From the NCBI GenBank assembly GCA_019750295.1, contig JAIEOS010000028.1, positions 1-64,000 on the forward strand: DNA of 64,000 nt, read 5' to 3'. The number at the start of each line of letters is the position of its first letter. Positions within the stretch are counted from its first letter, which is position 1. A model generated the notes under the pieces. The model saw nothing but the letters and a program-made list of their open reading frames with translations. It was not told where the DNA came from and did not search any database. This document shows, piece after piece, positions 45,820 to 53,470 of this stretch. The translations under genes and the position numbers were made by a program. This DNA comes from Bdellovibrionales bacterium (GTDB taxonomy: Bacteria; Bdellovibrionota; Bdellovibrionia; Bdellovibrionales; JAGQZY01).

Positions 45820-46719
45820 ATGGCTATGGATATATTACTTTATCTAGGTATGTTTTTGGCGGGAGCGTCGATCTATTGGTTCGTCTATTCCCTTTTTGCT
45901 GCGAATGAAGACAGCAAGGCTTTGTCTTGGGCCACGGGAACTGAACCTAAAAAATCTAAATCTCCGATCATCAACTTTTCGCGGCCGCTGGTGCATCAAT
46001 TCACTCTCAAATATGCGCAGCGAATTAAGAGCGAAAAGATTCGAAGCAACATCGAGTACAAAATTATCACGGGCGGTCTACAATCCGAGCTCAACGTCGA
46101 TGAATTCATCGGACTTAAATATCTCTGGGGAATTATGTTTCCCATCGTGCTTATCCTTTTAAACTTTGCCCTACAGTTGGGCTATCCATGGCCGATTGTT
46201 TTTATTCTCGCCCCTATTGGATATATGATTCCCGATTTCCACGCCAACGCCCAAAAGAAAAAGCGTGCGGCGGAAGTGATTATCGATCTGCCATTTTTCA
46301 TCGAACTTCTCGCGCTATCCACACAGGCCGGAGCCGATTTCTTTATTGCGATTAAAAAAATTATCGAAAAGGCAGAAAACAGTGTTCTCGCTGAAGAGCT
46401 CAACCGAGTTCTCCAAGACAATAACCTGGGTACCTCTCGCGAAAAAGCCATGAAGGACATGGCCTACCGTCTCGACATCCCGGAGGTCACAAGCTTCGTC
46501 AACGTGATCAACGATGCCGGCGCGACGGGCGCCAGTGTCAGTGGCGTTCTGAAAGATCACGCCGAACAGATGCGGATGGAACGATTTGTACGCGCCGAAA
46601 AAGCGGGGGCTCGGGCGTCGCAGGCGATGTTGATTCCGATGATGATGTTTATTTTACCAGCAGTATTTATCATCGTGTTTGCTCCGGTTGCTCTGCAATT
46701 TATCTATGGAGGCAAGTAG
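45820..46719 (+). CDS. tadC: Tad secretion inner-membrane protein TadC (T2SSF domain)
   Basis: 299 residues. Membrane helices near 5-25, about 108-125, 127-145 and 270-295, with a type II secretion F domain between (L-P-F-F-I-E-L-L-A-L-S-T-Q-A-G-A-D near 162). This fits TadC, a platform protein of Tad/Flp pili. No tadA, tadB, cpaA or flp gene is in the window, so it is an orphan or a displaced part. The start has no ribosome site and lies 29 bases from maf. Its stop codon shares a base with the start of the DUF192 gene. Confidence 0.8.
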   Translation: MAMDILLYLGMFLAGASIYWFVYSLFAANEDSKALSWATGTEPKKSKSPIINFSRPLVHQFTLKYAQRIKSEKIRSNIEYKIITGGLQSELNVDEFIGLKYLWGIMFPIVLILLNFALQLGYPWPIVFILAPIGYMIPDFHANAQKKKRAAEVIIDLPFFIELLALSTQAGADFFIAIKKIIEKAENSVLAEELNRVLQDNNLGTSREKAMKDMAYRLDIPEVTSFVNVINDAGATGASVSGVLKDHAEQMRMERFVRAEKAGARASQAMLIPMMMFILPAVFIIVFAPVALQFIYGGK

Positions 46720-47060
46720 TGAAGCTGATCAATAAAACTTCACAAAATGAAATTTGCTCTCGCGTGATCACTGCCGACTCCTTTGGGGCGCGCAGCAAGG
46801 GTCTTATCGGAACTAAAACTTTCGATGACTCGGCCTTATTTATTGCCGGCTGCAACTGGATCCATACATTTTTTATGTCCATCCCTATCGACGTTCTTTA
46901 TGTGGACGACGACTTAGTCGTAAAGAAAGTCCAATCGGGATTACGTCCTTGGCGCCTTCCCGCCCCGGTATTTTCGGCGAAAGCCGTGTTCGAACTACCG
47001 GCGGGACTCGCTCAGGAAAAAAAGATTAAAGTAGGAGACGCTTTACATGTGGGCGATTAA
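46719..47060 (+). CDS. DUF192 protein
   Basis: 113 residues, matching DUF192: S-K-G-L-I-G-T-K near 28, W-I-H-T-F-F-M-S-I-P-I-D-V-L-Y near 47 and E-L-P-A-G near 92. No signal peptide, unlike many secreted members. Function unknown; the family is often found beside Tad genes. Its start overlaps the tadC stop by 1 base and its end overlaps the first FHA gene by 14 bases. Confidence 0.85.
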   Translation: MKLINKTSQNEICSRVITADSFGARSKGLIGTKTFDDSALFIAGCNWIHTFFMSIPIDVLYVDDDLVVKKVQSGLRPWRLPAPVFSAKAVFELPAGLAQEKKIKVGDALHVGD

Positions 47061-48711
47061 AATCCTCAATGGGCCACAACAGGGTAAGGTTTTTCCTCTG
47101 CAAAAGGGGAATAACATTCTCGGCCGCTCACAAAAAGCCGACATTCGAGTTGCCGATAGTGGCATCTCCAAAAACCATGCGCAGATTTTTGTCACCAACG
47201 ACAAAGCCATCATTTCCGATTTAAAATCGAGCAATGGAACATTCGTTAATGGTGTCAAAGTTCAAAATCACGGGTTAAAGACCGGCGATAAGATATTAAT
47301 CAATCAGACTGTCATCACGATTTTTCAGTTGCCTGACAATGTGGTCTTCTCCGATAAGCCTCTTTTGAGTAGCAAAGCGGGGCAAGGGTCAAAACATAAC
47401 TCGTTGAGCGTGCCTCAACCCGCCTCGATCACGCCATTTTCTCAGGGCGAGACGGGCTTATCTCCCCATGTTCTGCAACAACAACACCAGCACCAACAGC
47501 AAATGGCCATCACCCCTGTGATTTCGCAGCACACGGGTCTAGAAAAGGTCATTCACAAAGCCAACAATTATATTGATAACGTGGCTTTGCCACCCATCTA
47601 CCGCACCACCGAAAAGTTTGAGCTCAAGTATGTTCTGATGATGTTTACCTTGGCTTTTGTGTTTATCGTCACCTTCCTGTCGATCGTGCCCCTCTCGAAG
47701 ATCGCTCGCGACAGCGTTTTCGAGGAGAGTAAACGTCGGGCCATTTCTCTCGCGCGCAATCTCGAACAGCTCAATCGCAAGGCCCTTGCAGAGGAATCCG
47801 ATTTAACTCTCAATGTCGATTTTGTCACTCGAGAGCCGGGAGTGGAGAGAGCTCTCATTCTCTCCGCAAGGGGTGGAATATTGGCTCCATCCACTCACTC
47901 GGGAAAATATATCAATGATCCGTTTATCGCGAGTTTGAAAAAGACAGACGAAATTAAAACCACTGAAATTAACGATAAACAAATTGGTGCCAGCGTTCCC
48001 AGTAAGTTCTACGACCCCGATACTGGCGATACCGTGGTGAAAGCCTATGCCGTCGTGGTTTATAATATTGACGCCCAAGCCGTCGACTTCAAAAGAACGT
48101 TGAGCTTATTTATCCAGGTCTTTTTTATTTCGACCCTTATTGGTTTGTTGATCTATTTTGTTCAATACAGAATGTTTTTGCGTCCCTTACAAACTCTCAA
48201 CGATCAAATGGATGATGCATTAAAGGCCCGCACCAACGATATTCATGTTCCTTTTATGTTAAAACCCTTCCAGGATTTGATTGTTAAAATCAATAGTGCC
48301 CTGTCGCAACTCCCGAAGGAGTTTGAAAACAACGAAGCTTTTTCCTCTCAAGCCGACAAGAGTGTCGAAGCGTCGGACGTGGTCAACCTTTTCCCCGTCT
48401 TCGCCTTCGCCGTAGATCCGGTGTCGACGCGCTTTATTGCCGTCAATCAACACTTTTATGAACACTCCTGGTTTAATTCCACGGAGATCCTCAATACAAA
48501 TATAGATGAAATTGCGGAGTCGTCTCTCAATGAAGTTCTCCGCACTTTAGTCATGACCGCGGTGGAAGCTCCCAACACCACTCATTCTCAACAATATAAA
48601 ACACAAGAAAAAGTCGAGTACGAAATCACCGTCAAAGCGATTTCGGAAAAAGGTCGACTCTCCTACCTTCTCTTTACCGTGATGCAAATTGCAGATGAGG
48701 CCGCCGCATGA
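47047..48711 (+). CDS. FHA domain fused to membrane sensor with PAS-like output
   Basis: 554 residues. FHA domain 1-95 is intact: G-R-S at 26-28, S-K-N-H at 41-44, S-S-N-G-T at 61-65. A Gln/His-rich linker (140-155) follows. Membrane helix 195-216, an extracytoplasmic region of about 135 residues (217-350) resembling a Cache-type sensor, helix 352-375, a HAMP-like stretch (376-425), and a PAS-like domain (445-545). No kinase, cyclase or response domain follows, so it senses but does not catalyse. It overlaps both neighbours. Confidence 0.75.
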   Translation: MWAIKILNGPQQGKVFPLQKGNNILGRSQKADIRVADSGISKNHAQIFVTNDKAIISDLKSSNGTFVNGVKVQNHGLKTGDKILINQTVITIFQLPDNVVFSDKPLLSSKAGQGSKHNSLSVPQPASITPFSQGETGLSPHVLQQQHQHQQQMAITPVISQHTGLEKVIHKANNYIDNVALPPIYRTTEKFELKYVLMMFTLAFVFIVTFLSIVPLSKIARDSVFEESKRRAISLARNLEQLNRKALAEESDLTLNVDFVTREPGVERALILSARGGILAPSTHSGKYINDPFIASLKKTDEIKTTEINDKQIGASVPSKFYDPDTGDTVVKAYAVVVYNIDAQAVDFKRTLSLFIQVFFISTLIGLLIYFVQYRMFLRPLQTLNDQMDDALKARTNDIHVPFMLKPFQDLIVKINSALSQLPKEFENNEAFSSQADKSVEASDVVNLFPVFAFAVDPVSTRFIAVNQHFYEHSWFNSTEILNTNIDEIAESSLNEVLRTLVMTAVEAPNTTHSQQYKTQEKVEYEITVKAISEKGRLSYLLFTVMQIADEAAA

Positions 48712-49730
48712 GTGCAGCCTTACAGGTGCAATCCCCCGACATTCGATTTGTCCTAAAGGTGACCGCAGGTCCCAATAAAGGTGATATTTTTAGAATATCT
48801 CCCCCGGGGCTATTGATCGGTCGGGATTCTCTCACTTGTAAAATCGCTCTGTCAGATCCTCGCGTCAGTCGACAGCAATGTCGTATTGATTTCCACCCGC
48901 AGGGTATCTCTATTGAAGATCTCAGTGGAAAATCAACCACGTTAGTGAACGGCACTCCCCTTACAAAAATTCATGAGCTCAATCGCGGCGACGAAATTCA
49001 AATGGGTGACACTTTTTTTACCTTTGAGGTCATCAGCGATAAAACGGCCGGCGCGCTTCGCCCGGCCACCGAGGGGGGATTTAAACCTCCGACCCCCTAC
49101 AGTGCTCCCGCGCCACAATACTCGGGTCCGAAAAAATCCTACAAGGGTTATATGATTATCGGTGGCGTTCTTGCCCTCGGAGCCCTCGTCTTCTTTTTAC
49201 TTCCGACTGCAGCAAAAACAAATTCTACCGCGAAAGTAACAACCAACGAAGTTCTCGACGAAAAAATTCAAAAGGTCATCGAGCAGCAACAGCGCCTCGA
49301 AAGCGCTCGAGGCGAGCTGGCGGATGATAAAAGTCAGGGCTACTACAATCACTACACGGCAGAGAAAAATTATATTCGCGGTTTTAGGGATTACCAAAAT
49401 GGTAAATACTCTCGCGCCATGGAGGCCTTCCAAACAACTTTGGCGGTGGATCCCAATCATGGGAACGCCCGGAGGTACTATCGTCTTGCCGATAAAAAAC
49501 GCCAAGAGCAGGTGGATCAACAGATGGACCTTGGACTTAAGTATAAGGACAAAAACCAATATAGGCTTTGTGTGGCCGCATTTGCCAAGGTTTTACAGAT
49601 TATTAATAAGCCGAGCGATAAAAAGTACATATTAGCTAAAGAACAAATTAAAGAATGCCGTCTATGCCAAGGTGGACAATGTTCTCCGGAGAATAAAAAG
49701 AAGGAAGTGAATGGCACGTCTCAAAATTAG
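48708..49730 (+). CDS. FHA-transmembrane-TPR-like protein
   Basis: 340 residues. FHA-like domain 12-110 with G-R-D at 38-40 and N-G at 81-82, but the usual S-x-x-H is S-R-Q-Q, so the phosphothreonine pocket may be weakened. Membrane helix 147-165. C-terminal region (about 185-330) has TPR-like helices: Y-R-D/F-R-D-Y-Q-N-G-K-Y-S-R-A-M-E-A-F and a later A-A-F-A-K-V repeat, ending in a C-x-x-C (C-R-L-C). Probably a scaffold with FHA inside and TPR outside. Overlaps by 4 bases upstream and 20 bases downstream. Confidence 0.75.
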   Translation: MSAALQVQSPDIRFVLKVTAGPNKGDIFRISPPGLLIGRDSLTCKIALSDPRVSRQQCRIDFHPQGISIEDLSGKSTTLVNGTPLTKIHELNRGDEIQMGDTFFTFEVISDKTAGALRPATEGGFKPPTPYSAPAPQYSGPKKSYKGYMIIGGVLALGALVFFLLPTAAKTNSTAKVTTNEVLDEKIQKVIEQQQRLESARGELADDKSQGYYNHYTAEKNYIRGFRDYQNGKYSRAMEAFQTTLAVDPNHGNARRYYRLADKKRQEQVDQQMDLGLKYKDKNQYRLCVAAFAKVLQIINKPSDKKYILAKEQIKECRLCQGGQCSPENKKKEVNGTSQN

Positions 49731-51696
49731 ACGAAATCAAAACGACTACTTCACCCTCGAACTCGAGGACGGGAAGAGCTATAAGATCGGCCGTAAGGAC
49801 GGCTGTGCGGTCGTTTTACAGCCAGATCCAGGCATTTCGCGAGAACACCTCGAAGTTTACCAAAACGAATTTAAGCAATGGGTGATTAAAAATCTTTCAC
49901 CCCATCTTCCGATCACCGACATCGATGGCTCCTACGAAATCCTCACTTGCATTCGTCCCACTCACGAATTCTCTGTCAGTCCTTACGACTTTTACCTCAC
50001 CCAAGAATTTGCTCCCCTACAAACTGATGCTCCGCCTATGGAAAACGCAGTGGCGTCTGAGGATCTTGCTCAGCCCGATCCCGGGGCAGACAAAAAAGAT
50101 CCCAACATCGATGACGAGTTGTCTTTTGTGGGAAGCGAAGAGAAAACCTCGGATGTATTTCTCGAAGGTGACCCCTACCTCAAATTTATGTATTCCTCTC
50201 ACTCCGAGTCCATTCGCCTCAAAGGGAATCGATGGACCGCGGGCCGTGATAATATCGCGCAAATTACGCTCAATGATAAAAAAGCAAGCCGCCAACACTT
50301 CTCCATCGAAAAAGTGGGGCATGAGTTTTTTATCAAAGATTTAAAAAGTGCCAACGGTACGCTATTAAACGGTCAAGAGTTAAAACCCAACGAGGGAGTT
50401 CCTCTCAAGAGTGGTGATATCATTACGGTGAATCAGCTCACCATGATTTTCGAACTTCGGGATTTAGCGTTCTCCGAAAAATTAAAAGATCTTCCTTTGC
50501 AAGCTTACTCCGGCCCGATGATTCTAACGTCTCAGGATTGGGACTCCGCTGCGGCCGCTCCTCCTGGAGTTCACGGTCAGCTTCCGGCCCGTCTCTCTCA
50601 TCAAGAATTGGCCTTACTGTCTGGCCAAGTAGAACGCCTCGAAAAACCAAAAAATATTTTCCGCATGGTTCTTATGGGAATTGTGGCGGTGGTTTTTGTT
50701 ACCGCTTATTTTATGAATAGCACGCCCACACGAAAAGTGGCGGCCGACCCTAATCTCCCGAAGACTTTCGAATCTTTATCCCCCGAGGAGCAAAAGTTTA
50801 TAGTGAATGCCTACAAAATGGCAAACTCTCTGTATGAGGCCGACGACGCGAAAGTCGAAAGTGCATTAAGTCAAATTGAGTCCATTCATAAAATTATTCC
50901 TAGCTATAAAGACTCCAAAACATTGGAAGTCAAATTTCGTCAGACGTTAGAGACTATCGAGCAGAAGCGTTTCGTCCAAGAGGAATTGAAACGTCAGGAA
51001 GAGAATCGTAAACAGGTCGAGACCATTATTTCCGACTGTACGGAAAAATATAAAGATTCTGTGGATCTCGACGGGGCTAAAGATTGTTTAAAGGTCGCGC
51101 AAGAGCTGGATCCCGAAAACACCGACGGCCAAGGTCTCATTGCGGGCATTGAGTCGCGCATCAGCCAGGCCCAGCTCGAGGAACAAAAACTTAAAGAGTA
51201 TAACGAGGCCGTAGCTCGGGGCCGCGACATGTACTACAAAGCTCGAAACCTTCTTCAGAACAATGATTACCAGGAGGCTATGAACGCTTTCTCGTCTCAT
51301 ATGAACTCGAGCCTGCCAGATCCAGATAATCTTAAAAATGCGTCAAAGAGAAGTTTAGCTTCTATCGAAAAGCGCATCTCCTCGCAAAAAAATGGATTCA
51401 TGGGCAAAGCCCGGTACAACTTGCAAATCGGAAACACCAAAGCCGCTATTCTCGCCGCCGAACAAGCACGGTTAGTGGATCCCTATGATTACGCCATCGC
51501 GAACTTTATCGAACAACACAAAAACGAACTTCAAAACCGTATGCGCACGGTTTATCAAAACAGTGTGATCGAAGAGCGCTTTGGGAACGTGGAACTGAGC
51601 AAGAATCTCTGGAAAGAAATCATCACGAAAGATGTTCCTAACGGCGAATACTATCATAAAGCGCGACGCAAGCTCCAGCAGTACGGGTTTCAGTAA
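49711..51696 (+). CDS. Double-FHA transmembrane protein with helical repeats
   Basis: 661 residues. First FHA-like domain 1-95 has G-R-K at 28-30 and S-R-E-H at 43-46 but no NG. Acidic linker 105-150. Second FHA 155-250 is intact: G-R-D at 178-180, S-R-Q-H at 193-196, S-A-N-G-T at 213-217. Membrane helix 316-335. The C-terminal 300 residues are helical, TPR/coiled-coil-like, with E-x-x-x-K-x-x-x-E patterns. The same plan as the previous gene but with two FHA domains. Overlaps by 20 bases upstream and by 1 downstream. Confidence 0.75.
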   Translation: MARLKIRRNQNDYFTLELEDGKSYKIGRKDGCAVVLQPDPGISREHLEVYQNEFKQWVIKNLSPHLPITDIDGSYEILTCIRPTHEFSVSPYDFYLTQEFAPLQTDAPPMENAVASEDLAQPDPGADKKDPNIDDELSFVGSEEKTSDVFLEGDPYLKFMYSSHSESIRLKGNRWTAGRDNIAQITLNDKKASRQHFSIEKVGHEFFIKDLKSANGTLLNGQELKPNEGVPLKSGDIITVNQLTMIFELRDLAFSEKLKDLPLQAYSGPMILTSQDWDSAAAAPPGVHGQLPARLSHQELALLSGQVERLEKPKNIFRMVLMGIVAVVFVTAYFMNSTPTRKVAADPNLPKTFESLSPEEQKFIVNAYKMANSLYEADDAKVESALSQIESIHKIIPSYKDSKTLEVKFRQTLETIEQKRFVQEELKRQEENRKQVETIISDCTEKYKDSVDLDGAKDCLKVAQELDPENTDGQGLIAGIESRISQAQLEEQKLKEYNEAVARGRDMYYKARNLLQNNDYQEAMNAFSSHMNSSLPDPDNLKNASKRSLASIEKRISSQKNGFMGKARYNLQIGNTKAAILAAEQARLVDPYDYAIANFIEQHKNELQNRMRTVYQNSVIEERFGNVELSKNLWKEIITKDVPNGEYYHKARRKLQQYGFQ

Positions 51697-52418
51697 TGAA
51701 CTTCCAAGAGCGCTCCTACGGTGGAAAACTTTTTAGACCTCGACCTGAGTTCCACATGGCGGAGAACTCCACGCTATTAATCATCGCGACGCCTTGGGGA
51801 AATCCTCAGGCGGCCACGGATTTTATCGAAACTGTTTCCACCCAACTCCGAGCCAGCAACGAAAGCAGTGATCAAAACGTCGTCTCCATGCAAATCGAGG
51901 GACTCAACGTCAGTGAAACTCTGCTGCGGAAAGCGATATTTAAAGCCCACGACAACGTTCTCGAAAAATTTAATGATCAAGTGCTCAGTGCCGGTGTGGA
52001 ATTTATTTGTTTTCTAAAAAACGGACCCAACATCACGTGGTTTAAAGTGGGCGCCCCCTTCTTCTGCATTATTCGCGACAAAACCATCATGCCACTCAAC
52101 CACCCTGTCGATTACTGCTTTGATTATTTAATTCCCGAACAACTTCCAGGGATCAATATCCCTCGCAAAGATCCTCTCCCCGAACCCCCCTTTGCACCGT
52201 TACCCAAGCATATGCTGGGGACTCACGAACAACTGCATGTTGAATCAGGAACTCTGCGTGTGTCCAAAGGGGATCGCTTTTTATTTATTAGCCGCAGCTA
52301 TGTGCCAGGCTCACTCATAGCCATGGACGCCTCAAAAATCACCCTCGACTCCGCAACTCTGACTCTCGCCAAAGACAACGAAGACATGCCCTTCTGGATC
52401 GCCCTCGGGGAATACTAG
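51696..52418 (+). CDS. PP2C-like pseudophosphatase (tentative)
   Basis: 240 residues, cytoplasmic. The strand/helix order resembles PP2C phosphatases: L-L-I-I-A-T-P-W-G-N sits where DGMGG normally is, then A-A-T-D-F-I-E-T-V; L-L-R-K-A-I-F-K-A-H-D-N-V; G-V-E-F-I-C-F where GTT usually stands; F-K-V-G-A-P-F-F-C-I-I-R-D-K for VGDSRxYL; and K-G-D-R-F-L-F-I-S. The metal-binding aspartates are missing, so it would bind but not cleave. Last gene of the FHA operon, touching the stop of the double-FHA gene. The fold call is by eye. Confidence 0.55.
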   Translation: MNFQERSYGGKLFRPRPEFHMAENSTLLIIATPWGNPQAATDFIETVSTQLRASNESSDQNVVSMQIEGLNVSETLLRKAIFKAHDNVLEKFNDQVLSAGVEFICFLKNGPNITWFKVGAPFFCIIRDKTIMPLNHPVDYCFDYLIPEQLPGINIPRKDPLPEPPFAPLPKHMLGTHEQLHVESGTLRVSKGDRFLFISRSYVPGSLIAMDASKITLDSATLTLAKDNEDMPFWIALGEY

Positions 52419-52459
52419 CCACTTTTGCAGCCAGTCTCCATCAAAGTTAAAATCACGAA

Positions 52460-53311
52460 TTAATAATGGATCACTCGGAGTTTGTTGAGTGTTCCCAAAA
52501 GCTCTGACATTTCGGCCAGCGGAAGACTGCTCGGTCCGTCGCAAAGAGCTTCGTCAGGACGAGGATGTGTTTCGATGAAGACTCCGTCGACTCCGATGGC
52601 CATCGCGGCTTTCGCCAATACTGGAATCATATTGGGACGACCACCGCTCGATGTTCCTGAAGATCCAGGAAGTTGTGTGGAGTGAGAGGCATCCATAATC
52701 ACTGGGTATCCTAAGTTGCGCATTTCTACGAGTGAAGTCATATCGTTGATTAAGCGGTTGTAGCCAAAAGTGGTTCCGCGCTCGCAGAGAAGAATTTTGT
52801 TGTTGCCGGCTTCGGCGATTTTCTCGGCCACGGTCTTCATATCCCAAGGCGCTAGGAATTGCCCTTTTTTCACATGAATGACTTTTCCAGTTTTTGCGGC
52901 CGCCACCAAGAGATCAGTTTGGCGACAGAGGAACGCCGGGATTTGAATGACATCCGCCACTTCGGCCACCATGGGCATCTGAATGGTTTCGTGAACATCG
53001 GTGAGCACAGGCACATTGAGCTTCGCTTTGACTTTGCGTAAGATATCTAAGCCCTCTTTTTGGCCATGGCCGCGAAAACTTCCGCGACTCGTGCGATTCG
53101 CTTTATCGAAGGAGCATTTGAGAATCCACTGAACTTTATGCTCGGTGGTGATTTTTTTAAGCTCCTGCGCCACTTCCATCACCAAGCCTTCGTCTTCCGC
53201 AAGGTCAGGACCCGCAAAGAGGACCCAACTTTTGAGGTCGCCCCAAGTAAATTGAGTGCCGTTAAAATCAAAGGAAACTTTATTAGGTAGAGAAGTGTAT
53301 TTGTAGGCCAT
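52460..53311 (-). CDS. kdsA: 3-deoxy-8-phosphooctulonate (KDO-8P) synthase
   Basis: 283 residues. F-A-G-P-D near residue 32, K-C-S-F-D-K-A-N-R-T-S near 64, the F-R-G segment with G-x-x-x-G-L-x-I-L, T-D-V-H-E near 99, R-Q-T-D-L near 119, K-K-G-Q-F near 136, C-E-R-G-T-T-F-G-Y near 166 and D-A-S-H-S near 192. KDO-specific K-A-N-R-T/S and Q-x-P-G separate it from DAHP synthase. It makes KDO-8P for LPS core. Convergent with the FHA operon, 41 bases apart. Confidence 0.95.
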   Translation of the reverse strand: MAYKYTSLPNKVSFDFNGTQFTWGDLKSWVLFAGPDLAEDEGLVMEVAQELKKITTEHKVQWILKCSFDKANRTSRGSFRGHGQKEGLDILRKVKAKLNVPVLTDVHETIQMPMVAEVADVIQIPAFLCRQTDLLVAAAKTGKVIHVKKGQFLAPWDMKTVAEKIAEAGNNKILLCERGTTFGYNRLINDMTSLVEMRNLGYPVIMDASHSTQLPGSSGTSSGGRPNMIPVLAKAAMAIGVDGVFIETHPRPDEALCDGPSSLPLAEMSELLGTLNKLRVIHY

Positions 53312-53435
53312 TGACGGAAGGTAGCAGACTCCTCAATAGGCTGTCAAAGATCCTTCTCTGCGCTTAGGATGACACTTAAAGAGTTCCGTGGACCCGGTGA
53401 AAAACGGAACCTCGAAATGTTACACATCGCTTCCG

Positions 53436-53458
53436 CAAAAGGTACCGGGTACCTTTTG
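53436..53458. terminator. 11-bp palindromic hairpin between kdsA and sulfatase genes
   Basis: CAAAAGGTACC and GGTACCTTTTG flank one base (G). It lies 13 bases after the stop of the leftward sulfatase-fold gene, so on the minus strand it reads as a hairpin with A and T ends, a likely terminator. The GGTACC core and A/T flanks resemble the style of the giant hairpin at 1-79. Confidence 0.65.
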
Positions 53459-53470
53459 TTCCTTTTGTTG

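Noticed and set aside
52460-53311. Second DAHP synthase
   Set aside because: The K-A-N-R-T/S and Q-L-P-G motifs are those of KDO-8P synthase, so it is kdsA.
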